This document shows positions 55,066 to 63,988 of a DNA stretch of 64,000 nt, piece by piece. Source of the stretch: an uncultured Bacteroidales bacterium. Lineage in GTDB: Bacteria > Bacteroidota > Bacteroidia > Bacteroidales > FEN-979. The stretch's first letter is position 1; the number at the start of each line of letters is the position of its first letter. The DNA is taken from NCBI GenBank assembly GCA_903903985.1, contig CAIVAT010000057.1, forward strand, positions 268,461 through 332,460, in the 5' to 3' direction. A program made the position numbers and the translations under genes. A model generated the notes under the pieces. That model saw only the letters and a list, made by a program, of their open reading frames with translations, was not told where the DNA came from and ran no database searches.

Positions 55066-56313
55066 ATGAAAACATTTAACAGGAACCGGGTCAGCAGTTG
55101 CATGTTATTGTTGCTTTTTATATCCTTTGGCGGCGTTTTGGCGCAAAATACATATGTTACCATCAACGGGCAGCTGAAGGATGCCAAAACCGGTGAAAAA
55201 ATTATTCATGCAACAATTACCGTCCCCAATACGGGCATAGGAACCGTATCAAACTCCGACGGGGAATTTACTTTAAAAGTGAATAGATCCCTCAATGCCG
55301 GGTACTTTGAAGTATCGCACCTGAGTTATGCAACGACAAAGTTTAAGATCGGCGAAGAAGACGGGAAAGAAAAAACATATTATCTTGAAATTCAGCCTGT
55401 CCAGCTGAAAGAAATATCTGTTGTGCCAAATGATGCCCGCTCCATTGTGGAAACGGCGCTGGAAAAAATCAGGGAGAATTACTGCCGGACCCCGAACATG
55501 ATGACCGGCTTCTACCGGGAATACATCCGGCAGCGCCGCGATTATCTTTCAATTTCCGAAGCCGTTGTCGATATTTATAAAGCTCCTTATGCAAGCTTGC
55601 AGAACGACCAGGTTAAAATTTACAAAGGCCGCAGGAGTGGCAGCGTGAAAAAACCGGATACCCTGATGGTGCAGCTTCAGGGAGGCCCGAATGTTTCGAT
55701 GCTGCTGGATATTGTAAAAAACAACGACCTCGGCATCGCATTGGATAACCTGGATAATTACCATTTTGAATTTGCAACGGTGGCGAATATCGATGATAAA
55801 CTGAACTGGGTGATTACCTTCCGGCCCGATGTGGTCAAAGAAGATCCGCTCTATTTTGGCAAGCTTTATATTGCGCAGGACATCATGGCAATAACCCGGG
55901 CTGAATTCAGCCTTGATCTCAGTGATGAGGACAAGGCTTCATCCATTTTTGTTCAGAAAAAACCTTTCGGATTGCTATTTTTGCCAACCTCCACCAGTTA
56001 CCTGGTAACCTACAGGGAACAAAACGGCAAATACTACCTCAGTTATGTGCGCGTCGACATGAAATTCCGTTGCGACTGGAAGAAGAGGCTGTTTAAAAAT
56101 TCTTATACGGTGATGTCGGAGTTGGCCATTACCGACAGGCGTGAGGATAGTATTGTTAAATTTTCAAACCAGGAAACATTTAAGTCGAAGATGATTTTTT
56201 CCGAAAAAGTTCAGGATTTTACAGATGTTGATTTCTGGGGTGAACACAACATCATTGAACCGGAAAATTCCATTGAAAACGCCATTAAAAAGCTTTCGAA
56301 AGGGAGTCACTAA
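55066..56313 (+). CDS. Carboxypeptidase-regulatory-like domain protein
   Basis: The 415-residue protein has a signal peptide (about 1-26, GVLAQ). A carboxypeptidase D regulatory-like domain follows (about 30-115), with INGQLKDAKTGEKIIHATI and VSNSDGEFTLKV. The rest is beta-rich (FDFxD-type strands) and similar to outer-membrane-associated proteins that carry this domain in Bacteroidota. It is probably an envelope protein of unknown function. It is convergent with the AEC transporter gene. Confidence 0.78.
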   Translation: MKTFNRNRVSSCMLLLLFISFGGVLAQNTYVTINGQLKDAKTGEKIIHATITVPNTGIGTVSNSDGEFTLKVNRSLNAGYFEVSHLSYATTKFKIGEEDGKEKTYYLEIQPVQLKEISVVPNDARSIVETALEKIRENYCRTPNMMTGFYREYIRQRRDYLSISEAVVDIYKAPYASLQNDQVKIYKGRRSGSVKKPDTLMVQLQGGPNVSMLLDIVKNNDLGIALDNLDNYHFEFATVANIDDKLNWVITFRPDVVKEDPLYFGKLYIAQDIMAITRAEFSLDLSDEDKASSIFVQKKPFGLLFLPTSTSYLVTYREQNGKYYLSYVRVDMKFRCDWKKRLFKNSYTVMSELAITDRREDSIVKFSNQETFKSKMIFSEKVQDFTDVDFWGEHNIIEPENSIENAIKKLSKGSH

Positions 56314-56345
56314 CCGACAAGTCAGTCCTGGCAAACGATGCCAGA

Positions 56346-57302
56346 TTAACGAAACATGAAGTAATATACCAACGGAATCCCGATAAGACTGGCCATGATG
56401 TTCAGAAACACCAATTCTGATGCCGATTCCGGATCACATTCATATTGGGTTGCGAATACCGTGCCTAAAACGGCTGAAGGCATGGCCGCGATCAGGATCA
56501 GCACCTGTTTGTCGATGAGGTTCACGTGCATCACTTCGGCGCCAAAATTGGTGAGAAACGGCTGGATCCCCATTTGAATAATGGATGAAACGATAAACAG
56601 CGGAAAGATCCGGCGTACCGATCTGAATTTTAACTGCAATCCGAGGATCAGGCAGGCTATCACCGTCAGCGTACCCTGGATCATCCGGAGGGCCTCCCAG
56701 AAGGGTGCCAGGAAAGGAGATTTTATTACCGGCGGGAACAGGGAAACCAAAATCCCGGCAACAACAGAGATGAAAATGGGCGATTTCAGGTAGTTCAGAA
56801 AAGTCCTAACCAGTGCGCTGAATCCTCCGCTTCCCGAACCGTAATAGGAAGCGACAATCGGACATAATGTAAAGATCGGGACACCTACCCCAAGTTCGCT
56901 GATCAGGATGGCATCTGTCATTGCCGTCATGTTGTTCGGGAAAGCGAACTGGATCAGGGGATAGCCGATCAGGGCAGAAGATCCGAAAGTGGAGGTAATG
57001 ATGAGCATCCCCAGGGTTTCCTTTTTCAGCCGCATCAGGGTGCCTGCAATCCAGGTAATGACCATGCTGATGATCCCGGCGAGGAACATGATCATTACCA
57101 GGACAAACTGGTGCCCGTGAACCGGATTCGTGGAAAGTTGCAAAAAAATGACCGCCGGCAGGATGGCTGTGGTCATCAGTTTTGAGTATGATTTGAGATC
57201 ACCGGAAGAAATAACGTTTTTCTTCTTTAAAAGGACGACCAACAGAACCACAAATGCAAAGGCAAAAATGGTTTCCGTAACATGCAGCGTTGTGTATATC
57301 AT
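56346..57302 (-). CDS. AEC family transporter (auxin-efflux-carrier type)
   Basis: The 318-residue inner-membrane protein has about ten hydrophobic helices arranged as two halves. It includes TSTFGSSALIGYPLIQFAFP in the fourth or fifth helix, a region rich in small residues typical of the substrate site, and ending AMPSAVLGTVFATQY. Family members export or import organic anions such as malate in bacteria. The substrate here is unknown, and no metabolic gene next to it gives a hint. Confidence 0.88.
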   Translation of the reverse strand: MIYTTLHVTETIFAFAFVVLLVVLLKKKNVISSGDLKSYSKLMTTAILPAVIFLQLSTNPVHGHQFVLVMIMFLAGIISMVITWIAGTLMRLKKETLGMLIITSTFGSSALIGYPLIQFAFPNNMTAMTDAILISELGVGVPIFTLCPIVASYYGSGSGGFSALVRTFLNYLKSPIFISVVAGILVSLFPPVIKSPFLAPFWEALRMIQGTLTVIACLILGLQLKFRSVRRIFPLFIVSSIIQMGIQPFLTNFGAEVMHVNLIDKQVLILIAAMPSAVLGTVFATQYECDPESASELVFLNIMASLIGIPLVYYFMFR

Positions 57303-57532
57303 CTGATTAGAGCCATTCTACTGTTTCTGCAATGTGCCGGATCAAACGACCGGCAGGAAAAGGGTTGCCGGCCGGTCATTCATCCGTGGTGAATGATCGC
57401 ATGAATTATCCCGATAAGTGACCTGTTTGATCAACGGTCCCGGACGCTCCTTCCTGCAGTTAAAAAAGCCATATAAAATTAAATGTTTGCACAATTGTTT
57501 GTATAAACATTTGGCAAACATTTGGCAAACAG

Positions 57533-57607
57533 TGGGACGTGAGGGATTCGAACCCACGACCTCATGCGTGTGAAGCATGCGCTCTGAACCGACTGAGCTA
57601 ACGTCCC
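57533..57607 (-). tRNA. tRNA-Val (CAC)
   Basis: A full cloverleaf lies on the minus strand. The acceptor GGGACGT (57607-57601) pairs with ACGTCCC (57540-57534). The anticodon loop TTCACAC in stem CATGC/GCATG gives anticodon CAC, and the T-arm is GTGGG-TTCGAAT-CCCTC. CCA is not encoded. Confidence 0.93.
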
Positions 57608-57616
57608 GGAACAATG

Positions 57617-57647
57617 CAAAGGTAAAAAATAATTGTTACTTTTCAAT
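57617..57647 (-). promoter_or_regulatory. Promoter of tRNA-Val
   Basis: On the minus strand ATTG (57647-57644), 19 bp, then TACCTTTG (57624-57617, exact TAnnTTTG), 9 bases before the tRNA 5' end. The -33 box lies in the tandem array. Confidence 0.65.
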
Positions 57648-57712
57648 TTTCACTTGTCAATTGTCAATTATCAATTGTCAATTATCAATTGTCACTTGTC
57701 ACTTGTCATTTA
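57641..57712. repeat. AT-rich tandem array (TCAATTGTCAATTA type)
   Basis: Variants of CAATTGTCAATTAT and CACTTGT are repeated about five times. The array spans the tRNA-Val promoter and the 3' end of the TPR gene (stop at 57706). It has no spacers, so it is not CRISPR. Confidence 0.75.
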
Positions 57713-59655
57713 TAACAATACCTCCTCATCACCTTATATGCATCCGTGATCCCCAGTTCTCCGGCACGGCTCAGATCCAGGCATCCCTGATGGTTTATGC
57801 TCAGCAGGATGTTGATCAATCCACGGTTGTAATACGCCTCTGCAAAATCGTTGCGCAATTCGATTGCTTTCGAGAAATCGTCGATCGAAGCCTGGTAATT
57901 GCCCATTTTACTGTTTACATATCCCCGGTTGTACCAGGCAAATGCAAAGCCGGGATCGAGTGCAAGCACCCTGTCATAATCCGCTATCACGGCAGCATAG
58001 GTGTGCTCCAGTGTTGATGAAATGCCGGGGTTTTGAGGTTTTGCTGCTGTTTTCCCCAGGATGAGCTCCTGCTGGTAATCGTCACGCGAATTGATGACCT
58101 GGATCAGTTCATAGCGTGCATTGGCCCGGCTGAACCAGGCGGCAGTATACGCGGAATCGGCTCCCAGCGTGGCATTGAATTCACCCAGCGCACGGTCATA
58201 ATTGCGGAGGTGGTAATACGAGATGGCTCGTCGGAAAAGAAAATCCGCCGATGGCCCTGCGGAATCGATACGATGTGTCTGAAGATTTACTTCCGCCCGC
58301 AGCAAGGAATCGCTGATGAGCCCGGGTTCGTTTGTAAGGAAGAGGATATTGGTGTAGTAGTGCTCTTTTTTGTAAACATCCCAGAGCTTTACCTTGTCGT
58401 AATCCGCCTTCCACAAGATCAGGCTGTACATCGGTTTCAGCTGAATGTCAACCGCCTGGTTCTGGAGTTTGCTGTTCATCGTGTTCATCTCTTCAAAATC
58501 GCCGCTCAGCTTGACCAGGCTTTGCAGGTAATCCTTCCGTCCCGCCTGCAGGCTGTCGGGATTCAGGTGGTTTTTCCGGGTCAGCTCGAGCGCCTGCCGG
58601 TAATCGGCTTGAGCTCCCTTTGAGTCTTTCAGCTTCAGTTTTACCTCGTACCGGTCGTACCACGCATCGGTGTAATCGGGCAATAATTCTATGGCCTTGT
58701 TCAAATCTTCCAGCGCCCCCTGGTAATCATGGAGCTCCGCTTTCAGTTTGCTGCGGTAGTAATATGTTACGATGTTTTTCGGGTCAAGTTTGCTGACGAC
58801 ATCAAAATCGTGAATAGCCCCGCGCTTCTCATTCATCCCGATAAGCACGATGGCCCGGTTATAATAGGCATACGAATTGTACGGCGAAAACCTGATCACC
58901 CCGTTCAGGTCTTTCAATGCCGGCGCCCGGTCCGATTTTTTCAAATAGGCCAGGGCCCGGTTGAACAGGGCATAGGTGTTTGATGAATCCAGGGCAATGG
59001 CGCGGCTGAAATCACTGATGGCCGAATCGACCTGGGTCAGCTCAATCCACACCAGCCCCCTTTGTGAAAAAATATATCCGTTCTGTGGATTTATTTTCCT
59101 GGCGGTATCCAGGTCTTCAATGGCTTCGGTGTATCGTTTGATCTCCTGTTCGGCACTGGCCTTCAGGATATAAACACCTTCGCCCGGGCAATGAAGCTGG
59201 ATGGCTTTTTTACAGTCGACGATGCAGGAGTAGTGCTTTTTCAGGATCAGGTTGGTACGCGCCCGGTGAAACCAGATCTCTCCGTTGGAACCATCCATTG
59301 CCAGCGCCTTGTCAAAATCCTCCATGGCCCCCTTGAAGTTTTGCAACTGGCTGCGAACGATCGCCCGGTTGGTAAATACATCGGCAAGGTAAGGCGACAG
59401 GTCAATAGAAACCGAATAATCCTGTTCGGCGCCGATGTAGTCATCGAGGCCGTATTTGGCATAACCGCGCAGGAAGTAGAGTTCCGGAACGTTCGACTCC
59501 CGTTGAATGGCAAGGTTCAGGTATTCCAGCGCTTCGATGTACTCGCCTTTCCGGAGGTGGTTCACTGCAGATTGCCTGAAATCGGCGCCGGGCTGGCCGG
59601 ATGCAATGGATTGCAGGAGAAGGAGGCAAAGAAGAAATCTTAAATGAATGGGCAT
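57706..59655 (-). CDS. Large secreted TPR-repeat protein, 649 aa
   Basis: The start is placed at 59655, which gives a clean signal peptide (MPIHLRFLLCLLLLQSIASG). An upstream Met (59718) would add 21 residues that do not fit a signal. About 14 TPR units follow, for example AYYNRAIVLIGMNEKRGAIHDF, AFNRALAYLKKSDRAPALKDLN and AWYNRGYVNSKMGNYQASIDDF. These fold into a superhelical protein-binding scaffold, probably in the periplasm. The family is too general to name a partner. It has no clear operon partner. Confidence 0.85.
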   Translation of the reverse strand: MPIHLRFLLCLLLLQSIASGQPGADFRQSAVNHLRKGEYIEALEYLNLAIQRESNVPELYFLRGYAKYGLDDYIGAEQDYSVSIDLSPYLADVFTNRAIVRSQLQNFKGAMEDFDKALAMDGSNGEIWFHRARTNLILKKHYSCIVDCKKAIQLHCPGEGVYILKASAEQEIKRYTEAIEDLDTARKINPQNGYIFSQRGLVWIELTQVDSAISDFSRAIALDSSNTYALFNRALAYLKKSDRAPALKDLNGVIRFSPYNSYAYYNRAIVLIGMNEKRGAIHDFDVVSKLDPKNIVTYYYRSKLKAELHDYQGALEDLNKAIELLPDYTDAWYDRYEVKLKLKDSKGAQADYRQALELTRKNHLNPDSLQAGRKDYLQSLVKLSGDFEEMNTMNSKLQNQAVDIQLKPMYSLILWKADYDKVKLWDVYKKEHYYTNILFLTNEPGLISDSLLRAEVNLQTHRIDSAGPSADFLFRRAISYYHLRNYDRALGEFNATLGADSAYTAAWFSRANARYELIQVINSRDDYQQELILGKTAAKPQNPGISSTLEHTYAAVIADYDRVLALDPGFAFAWYNRGYVNSKMGNYQASIDDFSKAIELRNDFAEAYYNRGLINILLSINHQGCLDLSRAGELGITDAYKVMRRYCYK

Positions 59656-60003
59656 GCAAATGTTCTGAACAGACAAAATAACGAAGAAATTGGGGATGAA
59701 AGTATATTTTTGGAACACCAGGATGGTTAAGGTTTTTTTTCACGCAGATTTTCACAGATTTTCACGCAGATTTTCGCCGAATATTCGATTTTTAGTTGAA
59801 CAAGATTGTTAATTTCGGTTCATAAAGCGCTGAATGGTATCAGGAGATGTCAACCTTGGACTGCACCGGTTATTCAATTTTTGAACATTCAGGAACATGG
59901 AAAACCTTTTAAAATCATTTTTTAATCTGGGCGAATCTGCGAGAAAATCTGCGAAAATCTGCGTGAAATAATTTCCCAACTTTGCAAAAACAAAACCACC
60001 TCC
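59656..60003. other. Intergenic region filled by an inverted-repeat element
   Basis: These 348 bases hold no gene. The inverted-repeat element at 59733-59970 takes up most of them. A near-match -7 box (CAACTTTG, 59977-59984) precedes the FAD dehydrogenase gene. Confidence 0.6.
59733..59970. repeat. Inverted pair of CACGCAGATTTT repeats
   Basis: The left arm (59733-59786) has three CACGCAGATTTTC or CACAGATTTTC units. The right arm (59930-59970) has the reverse complement of similar units, ending in GCGTGAAATA. About 145 bases of unrelated, non-coding DNA lie between. The whole could be a small non-autonomous element or two independent inverted insertions. Confidence 0.65.
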
Positions 60004-61536
60004 ATGGGATATAAAATCATCGAGATCAAGGTCCCGACCGGTTACACGGATTCAGAACTAAAGCAACGGATCGGCAAAGAACTTCACCTTGCCGATTTCA
60101 CCTGGCAGATCGAAAACAAAAGTCTCGATGCCCGTAAAAAGAACAACATTCACTGGCTGCTGCGCGTTGCAGTGCATGGCAGATCGCTGGGCGGAAATGA
60201 GCCGGAGCCGGTCGAATCCCTGGAAATTGAATTCAAACCGCGCAACAGGCGGGTGGTCATTGCCGGCAGCGGTCCTGCAGGCTTTTTCGCTGCCTTCGTT
60301 TTGCAGAAAGCCGGCTTTGACACGATCCTCCTTGAACGTGGCGCCGAAGTTGACAAGCGCGCCCGGGGTATTCATCAATTTGAAAAAACTGGCCAGTTCA
60401 GCGCAACCGCCAACTACGCTTTCGGGGAAGGCGGGGCAGGCACTTTTTCTGACGGGAAGCTTACCTCGCGGTCGAAGCATATCTCAAGGGAGCGCGACTT
60501 TTTTATTTCAAGTTATATCAGGGCCGGCGCCCCGGCCGAAATCCGCTACATGGCCTATCCGCATGTGGGCAGCGACAACCTTCGGGTGGTGGTGAAAAAC
60601 CTGCGCGACAGCTACCTGCAAATGGGAGGGGAGATCCGGTTCGAAACCACGCTCAGCGACCTGGTCGTTGAAGCAGGTCGTGTGAAAGAGGCCATTGCCG
60701 GTGACGAATCCCTGGCAGCCGAATATTTTATTGTGGCGCCGGGACATTCTGCCTATGAAACCTACCGGATGCTGATGCGCCGGGGCGTTTCATTCCGTAC
60801 GAAGAATTTTGCGATCGGTTGCCGGGCCGAGCACCGCCAGGAGGAGATCAACCGCTCCCAGTGGGGAATCGGGCAATTAAATGGCGTCAGGGCGGCAGAA
60901 TACCGGCTCACCTCGGAGGCTGATGGCAAGCATTCCGTTTATTCGTTTTGCATGTGTCCCGGCGGGATGGTGGTCCCTGCTGCCACCTATAGCCATCTCA
61001 ACATCGTGAACGGGATGAGCAACTACCGCCGCAATGGAAAGTTCGCCAATGCCGGGTGTGTGGCCGGCATCCATCCCGATCAGCTGGCCGGGCACCCGGT
61101 GTCACCGCTGGAAGCCCTCCAATGGCTTGAAGACCTCGAACATTCTTTCTTCGAATTTTCCGGTGGGTACAGAGCCCCGTTCTGTACGATCAGCGATTTT
61201 ATCAGCGGGACCGAACCCCGTTCCATTCCTGAGACCAGCTATCCGCTGGGGCTGAAACCCGCCCCGCTGTGGACCATGTTTCCCGGGGTGGTTACGGATG
61301 CCCTGAGGGAAGGGCTGAAAGACTTTGAACATCGTTTGCATGGCTACAGCAAAGGGATCCTCCTTGGACTGGAAAGTAAGACATCCTCGCCCATCCAGGT
61401 GCTGCGCGAAAAAAACGGGTTATGCACCGGATTTGAAAACCTGTTTCTTGCCGGTGAAGGAAGCGGCTATGCGGGGGGTATTGTTTCCAGCGCCGCCGAC
61501 GGGATCAAGATTGCGATGCAGATGGTGGAGCGGTAG
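60004..61536 (+). CDS. FAD-dependent dehydrogenase (COG2509 type)
   Basis: The 510-residue cytoplasmic flavoprotein begins with a small domain of about 75 residues, followed by a Rossmann FAD-binding motif (IAGSGPAGFFAAFVLQKAGF, about residue 82) and ERGAEV. Later signatures are AFGEGGAGTFSDGKLTSRSK and FLAGEGSGYAGGIVSSAADGI at the C-terminus, the second FAD contact. This matches a widespread group of uncharacterised FAD dehydrogenases; the reaction is unknown. A repeat copy follows the stop. Confidence 0.9.
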   Translation: MGYKIIEIKVPTGYTDSELKQRIGKELHLADFTWQIENKSLDARKKNNIHWLLRVAVHGRSLGGNEPEPVESLEIEFKPRNRRVVIAGSGPAGFFAAFVLQKAGFDTILLERGAEVDKRARGIHQFEKTGQFSATANYAFGEGGAGTFSDGKLTSRSKHISRERDFFISSYIRAGAPAEIRYMAYPHVGSDNLRVVVKNLRDSYLQMGGEIRFETTLSDLVVEAGRVKEAIAGDESLAAEYFIVAPGHSAYETYRMLMRRGVSFRTKNFAIGCRAEHRQEEINRSQWGIGQLNGVRAAEYRLTSEADGKHSVYSFCMCPGGMVVPAATYSHLNIVNGMSNYRRNGKFANAGCVAGIHPDQLAGHPVSPLEALQWLEDLEHSFFEFSGGYRAPFCTISDFISGTEPRSIPETSYPLGLKPAPLWTMFPGVVTDALREGLKDFEHRLHGYSKGILLGLESKTSSPIQVLREKNGLCTGFENLFLAGEGSGYAGGIVSSAADGIKIAMQMVER

Positions 61537-61537
61537 A

Positions 61538-61575
61538 ACTCCCCTCCCTTTTTGGGGAGGGGCCGGGGGTGGGGT
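61538..61575. repeat. C/G-rich palindromic intergenic repeat, copy 5
   Basis: CTCCCCTCCCTTTTTGGGGA, then GGGGCCGGGGGTGGGGT. The inner CCCCTCC pairs with GGGGAGGGG. It lies between the convergent FAD dehydrogenase and radical SAM genes. Confidence 0.7.
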
Positions 61576-63779
61576 CAAACCACTACCAGCCCATTCTCCC
61601 TCAGCGTCTTAATCACCGGCCCTTCCCAGAAGGATTTGAAATTTCCCGCATCACCTGAGGTGTAAAGCTCCTCCAGCTTTTGAAAAGTCATCAATTCATG
61701 ATTTCCGGGGACAAGCACGGGAAAAATCCCGGCCAGCCATTTGCCTGTTCGTTTATCCGTTTGAATGATAATTTCCTGCTGAGTTGTCTGGATGGAGATC
61801 TTTGCTGCAGGGATGGATTTTCCTTTTTTCGTACGGGTATGAAAGGTGATCTCCGGGGGGCTGGAAAGCCAGATGATTTTGGCGTGAGGATCGGGAAGTG
61901 GGAGGAGAGACATCGGATGTGAAATGATGTTCCGGATGAAATCGGGGGCGACGGTGGTTCGCGGAACACGGAATTCGAACCACTCCTGGAGGGGAAAGTC
62001 GAGACAGATGCCATGCATGAAATTGTAGAGCGATTTTTTCAATCCATCGCTGAAGAGTTCGTGGTCACATCCTTTCCGGTCGATGGGGACCAGGTCGTTG
62101 TTGGCGAAGGTGCCGGGAGGCGTGTCAGCCTTCTCCACCCCAAACAGCTGCGGATCAAGCCCCACCGGGCTGTGTGCCGTCATGGCGAACTGGTGCCAGA
62201 AACCCGACCGGATGATGCCATGAAGGAAGAGCTGGCGCACCACTTCCAATGAATCGATGGTCTCCTGCGCGGTTTGGGTGGGAAAGCCATACATCAGGTA
62301 GGCGTGGACCATCACTCCGGCCCGGGTGAAATGACCGGTGACTTTTGCCACCTGCGAAACCGTGACTCCCTTGTTGATCAACTTCAGGATGCGGTCGGAA
62401 GCCACTTCCAGCCCCCCGGAAACAGCGATGCAGCCTGACTTTTTCAGCAGGATGCACAAATCGCCGGTAAAATTTTTCTCGAAACGGATGTTCGTCCACC
62501 ATGCAACCGTGAGTTTTCTCCGCAGGATCTCCAGCGCCAGGTCGCGAAGGAGGGCAGGAGGGGCGGCTTCATCTGTAAAGTGGAATCCATTTTGTCCGGT
62601 TTGTGCCATGATCGCCTCCATCCGGTCGCAGATCAGCCGGGCCTGGTTGGACTCATACCGTTTGATGTAATCGAGTGAGGTATCGCAGAAGCTGCATTTC
62701 GCCCAGTAGCAGCCATGGGCCAGCATCAGCTTGTTCCAGCGCCCGTCGCTCCACAGGCGGTGCATGGGGTTGGCTAACTCGATCACCGACAGGTATTTAT
62801 CGAGCGGCAAATCCGAATAATCGGGGGTGCCTGTAACGATTTGCGGTATATCCGGCTCCTCCGATCCATTGAAAAAGGCAACAGCGCCGTCGACACAGGC
62901 AAAGGTGCGTTTCAGTTTTTCGAGGGTTCGCTGTCCGTCGAGATGCTGGACCAGGTGGAGCAGGGGTGCTTCCCCGTCATCCAGGGTGATGAAATCGGTA
63001 TAATTGAAAACCCTTGGATCAGAAAGAGAGCGCAACTCCGTGTTGACAAATCCGCCGCCCATCACGATTTTCATCTCCGGATGATTTTGCCTGAGCCATT
63101 GTCCGCATTTCAGGGCGCTGTAAAGATTGCCGGGAAAAGGGATGGAGAGGGCAACCAGGGTGGGTTGATTGATCCTGATTTTTTCATCCAGCAGGGTTGT
63201 CGTGAGGGCGTCGATAAAACTTCCCGGAAGGCACAGTGCTGCATGCAGTTCATCAAAGGACGAGGCCGACCTTCCCAGCCGTTCGGCGTACCGGCTGAAG
63301 CCGAAATGGGGATCGATGGTTCCTGCAATCAGGTCGGCGATGTCTTCAAGGTACAGGGTGGCCAGGTGTTTTGCGCGGTCGTGGATCCCGAGATGGCCGA
63401 AATCGTGATCAAGGTCGGTGGTCTGCTTGAACCGGGAAGCCTCCGGAAGCCACTCCCCGCCGCAGATGAGATGGGCCAGTTCCGGATTCTTGCCTTGTAA
63501 AAAAGCGATCACCGGGCCGATGGTTCTGATATATTCATCCCTCATCTGCACCATCCTCCTCACATTGTCTGCCCGTTCGCCTGTCCGCTCGTTCACCTCC
63601 CTGAAAATCGCTGCCAATCCCTTCTCCGAAAAAATCGACAGGATCACCTCTATCCCCAGGTCGCACTGGTGCGATTGAATGTGCCGGGTGTTCATGAACC
63701 CTTTAAGGCATGTCGTTGCCGGATAAGGGGTATTCATCTGGGTAAAAGGAGCGGTAATGAAGAGGATCGACTGGCTCAA
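61575..63779 (-). CDS. Radical SAM protein with B12-binding-like N-terminal region
   Basis: The 734-residue protein has an N-terminal half resembling cobalamin-binding radical SAM enzymes (ALSIPFPGNLYSALKCGQWL, IVMGGGFVNTEL). The radical SAM core follows, with cysteines in GCYWAKCSFC (Cx4Cx2C spacing, one residue longer than the canonical Cx3Cx2C) and later GGLEVASDRILKLINKGVT and YLMYGFPTQTAQETIDSLE. The classical B12 motif DxHxxG is not evident. A GCGGACAG-type repeat is translated near residues 62-70 (VNERTGERADN). No partner genes lie nearby, so the substrate is unknown. Confidence 0.85.
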   Translation of the reverse strand: MSQSILFITAPFTQMNTPYPATTCLKGFMNTRHIQSHQCDLGIEVILSIFSEKGLAAIFREVNERTGERADNVRRMVQMRDEYIRTIGPVIAFLQGKNPELAHLICGGEWLPEASRFKQTTDLDHDFGHLGIHDRAKHLATLYLEDIADLIAGTIDPHFGFSRYAERLGRSASSFDELHAALCLPGSFIDALTTTLLDEKIRINQPTLVALSIPFPGNLYSALKCGQWLRQNHPEMKIVMGGGFVNTELRSLSDPRVFNYTDFITLDDGEAPLLHLVQHLDGQRTLEKLKRTFACVDGAVAFFNGSEEPDIPQIVTGTPDYSDLPLDKYLSVIELANPMHRLWSDGRWNKLMLAHGCYWAKCSFCDTSLDYIKRYESNQARLICDRMEAIMAQTGQNGFHFTDEAAPPALLRDLALEILRRKLTVAWWTNIRFEKNFTGDLCILLKKSGCIAVSGGLEVASDRILKLINKGVTVSQVAKVTGHFTRAGVMVHAYLMYGFPTQTAQETIDSLEVVRQLFLHGIIRSGFWHQFAMTAHSPVGLDPQLFGVEKADTPPGTFANNDLVPIDRKGCDHELFSDGLKKSLYNFMHGICLDFPLQEWFEFRVPRTTVAPDFIRNIISHPMSLLPLPDPHAKIIWLSSPPEITFHTRTKKGKSIPAAKISIQTTQQEIIIQTDKRTGKWLAGIFPVLVPGNHELMTFQKLEELYTSGDAGNFKSFWEGPVIKTLRENGLVVV
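63566..63599. repeat. GGACAGGC-type repeat inside the radical SAM gene
   Basis: On the minus strand GAGGTGAACGAGCGGACAGG, then CGAACGGGCAGACA, is an 8-base array (GCGGACAG, GCGAACGG, GCAGACAA). It is similar to the intergenic array at 48232-48278 and is in frame. Confidence 0.5.
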
Positions 63780-63871
63780 GGAAATAGAAAGTTAAGGGTT
63801 CCCTTCAGCGCGTAAAGGTAGTCAACCTTCATGCTGAAATATCCGTTTCGAATATTTTTTTCTCCCATCCA

Positions 63872-63901
63872 TTGGAAAGTAAAAGAGTTTTTGTATTTTT
63901 G
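63872..63901 (+). promoter_or_regulatory. Promoter of tRNA-Asn
   Basis: TTG (63872-63874), 19 bp, then TATTTTTG (63894-63901, exact TAnnTTTG), 10 bases before the tRNA. Confidence 0.7.
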
Positions 63902-63911
63902 CACCCCAAAT

Positions 63912-63988
63912 TCCTCCTTAGCTCAGTTGGTTAGAGCATCTGACTGTTAATCAGAGGGTCGCTAGTTCAAGTCTAGCAGGGGGAGCCA
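63912..63988 (+). tRNA. tRNA-Asn (GTT)
   Basis: The acceptor TCCTCCT pairs with AGGGGGA (one wobble). The D-arm is AGCTCAGTTGGTTAGAGC. The anticodon loop CTGTTAA in stem TCTGA/TCAGA gives anticodon GTT. The T-arm is GCTAG-TTCAAGT-CTAGC. The CCA end is encoded (63986-63988), unlike the tRNA-Val gene here. Confidence 0.94.

Larger units (their letters stand above)
57303..57705. other. Intergenic region with tRNA-Val and repeats
   Basis: Apart from tRNA-Val (57533-57607) and its promoter, this stretch holds a tandem pair of AAACATTTGGC (57505-57526) just beyond the tRNA 3' end, a hairpin-forming CCGGCAGG/GCCGGCCGG area near 57340-57375, and the start of an AT-rich tandem array. No protein gene is convincing. 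Confidence 0.55.

Noticed and set aside
57342..57614. Minus-strand frame of 90 residues overlapping tRNA-Val
   Set aside because: It reads through the tRNA gene and has no signal or motif, so it is not a protein gene.
57641..57712. Possible CRISPR array
   Set aside because: The repeats are short, AT-rich and contiguous, without spacers, and no cas gene is present.
61575..63779. RiPP or natural-product gene cluster around the radical SAM protein
   Set aside because: No precursor peptide, peptidase or exporter lies within reach in the window.
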